Below are positions 59,926 to 64,000 of a stretch of 64,000 nucleotides of DNA, piece after piece. The notes under the pieces are model-generated. The model did not search any database, was not told where the DNA came from, and saw only the letters and a program-made list of their open reading frames with translations. Position 1 is the first letter of the stretch; each line of letters starts with the position of its first letter. The translations under genes and the position numbers were made by a program. The stretch comes from Breviolum minutum Mf 1.05b.01. Taxonomy: Eukaryota; Sar; Dinophyceae; Suessiales; Symbiodiniaceae. The stretch covers positions 62,001 to 126,000 of the forward strand of contig DF239648.1 in NCBI GenBank assembly GCA_000507305.1, written 5' to 3'.

Positions 59926-60186
59926 CTGGTCATGGATCACAAACACAATAAACTCTGAAAGCAACCTCGCATCACCTACAAAATGCTTTCAAATAAAAAG
60001 GGGATTCTATATAATAGATGGCGAAGTCATTATCCTCAACTGGACTTTCTCCCGTATCTGCAATGATTCACCGCAAGAAGAAGTGGAACGTTTTTCTCCA
60101 TGGCATACATATACATATATCTATATATATATATTGTGCCTTCATGTAGTTGTATCCAAAACAATGCACCACAAGATGGCATATCC

Positions 60187-60261
60187 CTTCGTATATTCTT
60201 TGCAAATTGGGTTCAAACATGCCGAACACCCCACCTCTGCAGTCTTTTCTGGTAATGGCTC
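60187..60261 (-). CDS. Cysteine mini-exon, copy 2
   Basis: 75 nt, same protein as copy 1 with the same flanks; the repeat unit is about 335 bp. Confidence 0.65.
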
Positions 60262-60494
60262 CTGGTCATGGATCACAAACACAATAAACTCTGAAAGCAA
60301 CCTCGCATCACCTACAAAAGCTTTCAAATAAAAAGGGATTCTATATAATAGATGGCGAAGTCATTATCCTCAACTGGACTTCCTCCCGTATCTGCAATCA
60401 TTCACCGCAAGAAGAAGTGGAACGTTTTTTCTCCATGGCATGTGTGCCTTCATGTAGTTGTATCCAAAATAATGCACCACAAGATGGCATATCC

Positions 60495-60578
60495 CTTCGT
60501 ATATTCTTTGCAAATTGGGTTCAAACATGCCGAACACGCCACCTCTGCAGTCTTTTCTGGTGATGGTGTCGGCGGATC
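60495..60578 (-). CDS. Cysteine mini-exon, copy 3 (long form)
   Basis: 84 nt: DPPTPSPEKTAEVA then CSACLNPICKEYTK. Three codons longer at the 5' side, after ACGGCCAG. The VG to VA change keeps the cysteines. Confidence 0.65.
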
Positions 60579-60928
60579 CTGGCCGTAGGCGCTAAACTGT
60601 TGCAATTACGGTTTCCATGAAGGAACCTTCCATCCGAATGGTGCAGTGTCCCCCCGATAACAAATTGCCGGATTCAAGATACAACCCAAAAATATTGGTT
60701 TTGCAAAGACTGCAATATCTACCAAGGTATATATTTAAGTCTGCAAACCGCTGTGTCAGCTGCAATTCATCATTCGCTTTGTGATATATATATATATATA
60801 TATGTTAGCGGAGTGACGCTCCATGTTCTTTTTTTTCTCTTCGGCCACTTCTCTGTAATTGGCAGCTGCCTACGCTAAAAGACAGCATCTAATTATCACA
60901 TTTTACAGAATTGCTTCCGTGCTCTCAC

Positions 60929-61268
60929 TTTCCTTGTGTGGCTTCCACCTGGGCTTGACATCCACCAGCAATCATCATCATCATCTACTTTGGTGGCTGG
61001 GCCTGTTGTGGGTTCAGATGCAATGGGGTTTGACGTGGGGGCTGCGTCAATGACTTCCACCACGTCCAAAACATCGCCGGCGAACTGATCAGCGTGGCGA
61101 TCAGCTTGGAGATACAATAAGTTGCGACCAGGATCCGGTTTCGAGCAAGTAGCCTGCTTTGGTTTCAGACCAAAACGTCTAAACATGATGGCAGCAGGCA
61201 CCAGAATGCTCAAAACTACGCAGAGCCATGGCTGGGAATCTTCCTTTCTAAAAGGAATGTGGTCCATA
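60929..61268 (-). CDS. Exon with one predicted membrane helix
   Basis: Follows TTTTTGCAG. It reads MDHIPFRKEDSQ, then a hydrophobic helix PWLCVVLSILVPAAIMF with RRFGLKPKQ on the far side, then an acidic tail with GDVLDVVEVIDAAPTSN and DDDDDCWW. It ends at GTGAGA. The only clear membrane segment of this gene region. It could be an exon or a small separate protein. Confidence 0.5.
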
Positions 61269-61754
61269 CTGCAAAAAGCTTGGACTTGAGCAATTCAAAA
61301 TGCTGGCTCAGAAAATCACGGAGTTCAAATTGTTTCTTCACATATACAGTAGGATATATATCAATGATTCCACTTCTACATATTCTACTCCAACATGGAC
61401 CTCAATGGCTTCACGTTTCCTAGTGGCCACTTGTGCCTTGTTAGCTAAGCTGGATTGCGTGGTATTTTGGCTGATTAGCTAGACACTTTGCAAGATGCGA
61501 TGTACAGGTCCTGCATCCAAGGAATCTTTCTTGGCTGCACCTGCCAGAGCAAATGGGTCAGGTCAGAGCAAAAAAACTTACCAATCAACGCTTTTACATA
61601 AAGAAATTAATCAGGAAAAAACTCGAATAGATTTCCTTGTTTCCAAAGATTTGTTGGCACGCGCAGTTGGACGTGCAATTCTGGAACTCAAAAAGAAATG
61701 GAAATCGGTCTTCAACTGTACAATGGGCTCTTTTGTTATAGTTGACTCCAACAG

Positions 61755-61860
61755 TCGCACCAGAAGATGGCATTTACCCCTGTGGTGATTGAAATCAATC
61801 ATGTAGAACACCCCACCTTTGATGTCGTGTCTGGCAATGGTCCCGGGTGATCCTGGTCAT
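61755..61860 (-). pseudogene. Decayed cysteine mini-exon copy
   Basis: After a CATGACCAG-like acceptor the sequence aligns with the cysteine mini-exons (PLPDTTSKVGCST) but reaches TGA at once. The motif is altered to GGTAAATGCCATCTTC. It is a degraded unit between copies 3 and 4. Confidence 0.6.
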
Positions 61861-62097
61861 GGATCGCAAACATAATAAACTCTGAAAGCAACCTCGCATC
61901 ACCTACAAAATGCTTTCAAAAAAAGGGATTCTGATAGATGGCGAAATCATTATCCTCACCACTGGACTTCCTCCCGTATTTGCAGTTGTTCACCTCAAAA
62001 AGAAGTGGAAAGTTTTTCTCCATGGTATTCATATCTTTTTATAGTGTGTTTTTGTTGTAGTTGCATCCAACACAATGCACCACAAGATGGCATATCC

Positions 62098-62172
62098 CTT
62101 CGTATATTCTTTGCAAATTGGGTTCAAACATGCCGAACACCCCACCTCTGCAGTCTTTTCTGGTAATGGCTC
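62098..62172 (-). CDS. Cysteine mini-exon, copy 4
   Basis: 75 nt, protein as copy 1. Flanking intron sequence is close to that of the 59.85 kb unit. Confidence 0.65.
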
Positions 62173-62428
62173 CTGGTCATGGATCACAAACACAATAAAC
62201 TCTGAAAGCAACCTCGCATCACCTACAAAATGCTTTCAGATAAAAAGGGGTTCTAATAGATGGCGAAGTCATTATCCTCAACTGGACTTTCTCCCGTATC
62301 TGCAATGATTCACCGCAAGAAGAAGTGGAACGTTTTTCTCCATGGCATACATATACATATATCTATATATATATATTGTGCCTTCATGTAGTTGTATCCA
62401 AAACAATGCACCACAAGATGGCATATCC

Positions 62429-62512
62429 CTTCGTATATTCTTTGCAAATTGGGTTCAAACATGCCGAACACCCCACCTCTGTGGTCTTGGCTGGTGATGG
62501 CGTCGGCGGATC
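62429..62512 (-). CDS. Cysteine mini-exon, copy 5 (long form)
   Basis: 84 nt: DPPTPSPAKTTEVG then CSACLNPICKEYTK. Long form, like copy 3. The order short-long in both clusters points to duplication of a multi-unit block. Confidence 0.65.
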
Positions 62513-63011
62513 CTGGCCGTAGGCGCTAAACGGAATGGAATCTGACTGAAAGCAGCCTCGCAGCAATGTGGTTTGCCCAAATCAAATGGTTTGTCCACAT
62601 AAAACTTTCAAATACATTTATATATATAAACCAATAAAAATCTCTTTCTATAAGTTGAAATTGACAGCTTGCAAGGCCAGTCCTGAATCACCTTCACACC
62701 TCCAGCTGATTGCTGAAAAACATTGCGTATGGTCAATTTCTTCACTTCACGGCACCCCGCAGGCTCAATTGTCATTGTATAAGCGGGCTTCCTCTTTGAG
62801 CAACTTGCCTCCTGGCTGCTTGTATGCACATATACTGCTAATAAGTGTTACATGCCTCAGCAAAAGTCCGCTTCTACGTGCAGAAGTATGCATGTCTTCA
62901 TTCCATTCAATCACTCAACGCTGGAGGCACAGATCTCTAACATCTCTAACCCTCTTGTGCTTTTGAAAAAGTTTTTTGAAAGGCAACACGAACGACAAGA
63001 TGGCATATTCC

Positions 63012-63050
63012 CTGGTACTCCTCAACAAGAGACTTCGATTCTGGATGGTC
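63012..63050 (-). CDS. Acidic mini-exon 2, with GA donor
   Basis: 39 nt, DHPESKSLVEEYQ, between TTCTTCTAG and GGAATATGCCATC. Paralogous to the next upstream exon. Confidence 0.6.
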
Positions 63051-63194
63051 CTAGAAGAAACTTCAAAAAAGACAGTCAGATGCACATCCCATCTAAAAAC
63101 AAAAACCCGTCATATGTATGAGAGGCACGCGTCTCTCCTCTCATGTTTGTGCAAGAATCCGAAAAGACACACGAACCAAAAGATGGCATATGCC

Positions 63195-63233
63195 CTGCTC
63201 CTCCTCAGCGCGAGACTCCACTACCGGAATGTC
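63195..63233 (-). CDS. Acidic mini-exon 1, with GC donor
   Basis: 39 nt, DIPVVESRAEEEQ, between CTTCTTGCAG and GGCATATGCCATC. Same length and position of EE..Q as its neighbour. Confidence 0.6.
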
Positions 63234-63436
63234 CTGCAAGAAGAAACTTCAAAAAGCAAACGCAAATATATATACATTGCAGTTTTCAAATGCAGATAAC
63301 GTATCCTTTCCAGATATATAACCAAAAACTGTACGTATGCGCGTGTGTGTGTGTTTGCTTTTTTACTTGATTGTACTTGTTAATTGCATACAGCGTACAA
63401 TATACGTATATAAATATGTGCTGGAAAACAGCATAC

Positions 63437-64000
63437 AATGGCTCTCCTGGCGGATCTCGACAATAGAGCTAGGGTCCAAAGAAACCAAAGCAGTTCGGAT
63501 CTGAGTAAGAATTGCTGGCGGCACAGCCCACTTGGAAACATTTTCAGCACAAGGAATCGGGTTTGGCAATGTGACACATCGCGAAACGAAGTTCAATATC
63601 GGGCCCAATGCGTGCTTGTCGCAAGGACAACCATGTTTGTGCTCAGGCAGTTTGGTCAGATATTCATCATGAAAAGTACAACCATCACCGCAGCCAACTT
63701 GGGACCGATACTGCGTGAGAGGCATGCTCTTGTTGATGAAAATCAAGCCCACAATACAGCCCTTGGGCAAGCCATCTGCGCAAACCTCTGGATGGAGCTG
63801 CTTGATGAGGTTCTTGACGACAGGCAAAGGTTCAGTCTTGGCGATGTGGAGAGCAAACCAGTCGCCCTCCATGGCAAATTTTCTGTTTTCTATGGTCTTG
63901 CAACCAGAAAGCAACGCTGAGGCAGTTTCAGCACCGCGAACTGTAATACCTTGGCGAACACTGGACGGAAGGGGCTCATGGCTCTCTGTGACACAAGGAC
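63437..64000 (-). CDS. ASCH-like domain exon, 5' end outside the window
   Basis: ASCH domains are PUA-like folds thought to bind RNA. In sense the frame runs RGAETASALLSGCKTIENRK, then FAMEGDWFALHIAK, LPKGCIVGLIFINKSM, a Cys/His-rich HEYLTKLPEHKHGCPCDKHA-like stretch and SKWAVPPAILTQIRTALVSL. It ends at ATT|GTATGC (donor at 63436). The KTIENR and G.WFALH motifs are those I know from ASCH proteins. The frame is open to the window edge without a stop. It is the first exon in view of the motif-intron gene, if these exons form one gene. Confidence 0.65.

Larger units (their letters stand above)
59800..62540. repeat. Array of about 300-bp exon-intron units
   Basis: Six units, including the decayed one, each carry a cysteine mini-exon, the motif intron start and a shared segment containing GGCGAAGTCATTATCC (a possible further exon reading TGESPVEDNDF in sense). 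The 60.6-61.75 kb interval interrupts the array. Confidence 0.8.

Noticed and set aside
53507-63200. Small + strand proteins beginning MAY (MAYAALLGNL, MAYPFVYSLQ, MAYTALLGIR and so on)
   Set aside because: The ATG lies in the motif AAGATGGCATAY, and the following codons are the antisense of the mini-exons. Sense-strand exons have matched splice sites and multiple-of-three lengths, so the + strand reading is a shadow.
53500-63200. CRISPR-like array (short motif at intervals)
   Set aside because: The motif is only 12-13 nt, spacing is irregular and the spacers are themselves repeated exon-intron units in an intron-rich eukaryotic gene.
46424-63440. U12-type introns as an explanation of the constant intron start
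   Set aside because: The U12 donor consensus is RTATCCTT; the sequence here is TATGCCATCTTG and lies at variable distance from the donor.

Overview
This 64 kb window is intron-dense nuclear DNA from a protist, most likely a dinoflagellate. The support is fivefold. Coding sequence comes in short exons (39 to about 1,000 nt). Many apparent 5' splice sites read GC or GA instead of GT, with AG|G acceptors. One start codon lies 1 nt after an AG, as expected for spliced-leader trans-splicing. EF-hand and HAD-type families recur. Same-strand exons cluster over tens of kb. No bacterial operon, ribosome-binding site, rRNA or tRNA was recognised. Exon limits below come from reading frames and splice-like sites only. 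The species cannot be named from sequence alone. There are N gaps at 1762-1917, 26029-26757, 28712 and 55955-56060.

Layout: from 1 to about 21 kb the coding signal is on the + strand. It comprises a PrmC/HemK glutamine methyltransferase (176-1036), a gene opening at 2614 with scattered exons to about 6.7 kb, unrecognised and partly coiled-coil exons (7-14.6 kb), and a well-supported HAD-superfamily gene (15.6-18.9 kb). From about 22.6 kb to the end the coding signal is on the - strand. It comprises unrecognised exons (22.6-39 kb), an EF-hand protein (44.0-45.4 kb) and a very exon-rich region (46.8-64 kb) that enters the window with an ASCH-like domain. The two arrays converge near 21-22.6 kb. 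A block at about 25.4-28.9 kb has quite different, very AT-rich or CCA-rich composition, contains two gaps and carries a helicase-like exon. It may be an insertion or an assembly misjoin.

The most unusual region is 46.4-63.5 kb. About thirty copies of one short motif (+ strand AAGATGGCATAY, sense strand RTATGCCATCTTG) sit just inside the 5' end of successive apparent introns of the - strand gene or genes. I did not see the full motif elsewhere in the window. The exons preceding it are repeated mini-exons of 39, 42, 45, 54, 75 or 84 nt. Nearly all are multiples of three and they fall into a few sequence families, so the locus appears to have grown by amplifying frame-neutral exon-intron cassettes. 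The donor preceding the motif varies among GT, GC and GA. Inverted copies of the motif near some intron 3' ends, and two hairpins with the same arms, suggest an introner-like element with terminal inverted repeats. The protein produced would carry many short acidic or lysine-rich inserts between larger unrecognised domains.

Several good coding stretches are broken by single-base frame changes at short homopolymers or by one in-frame stop. These look more like consensus errors or young decay than introns.
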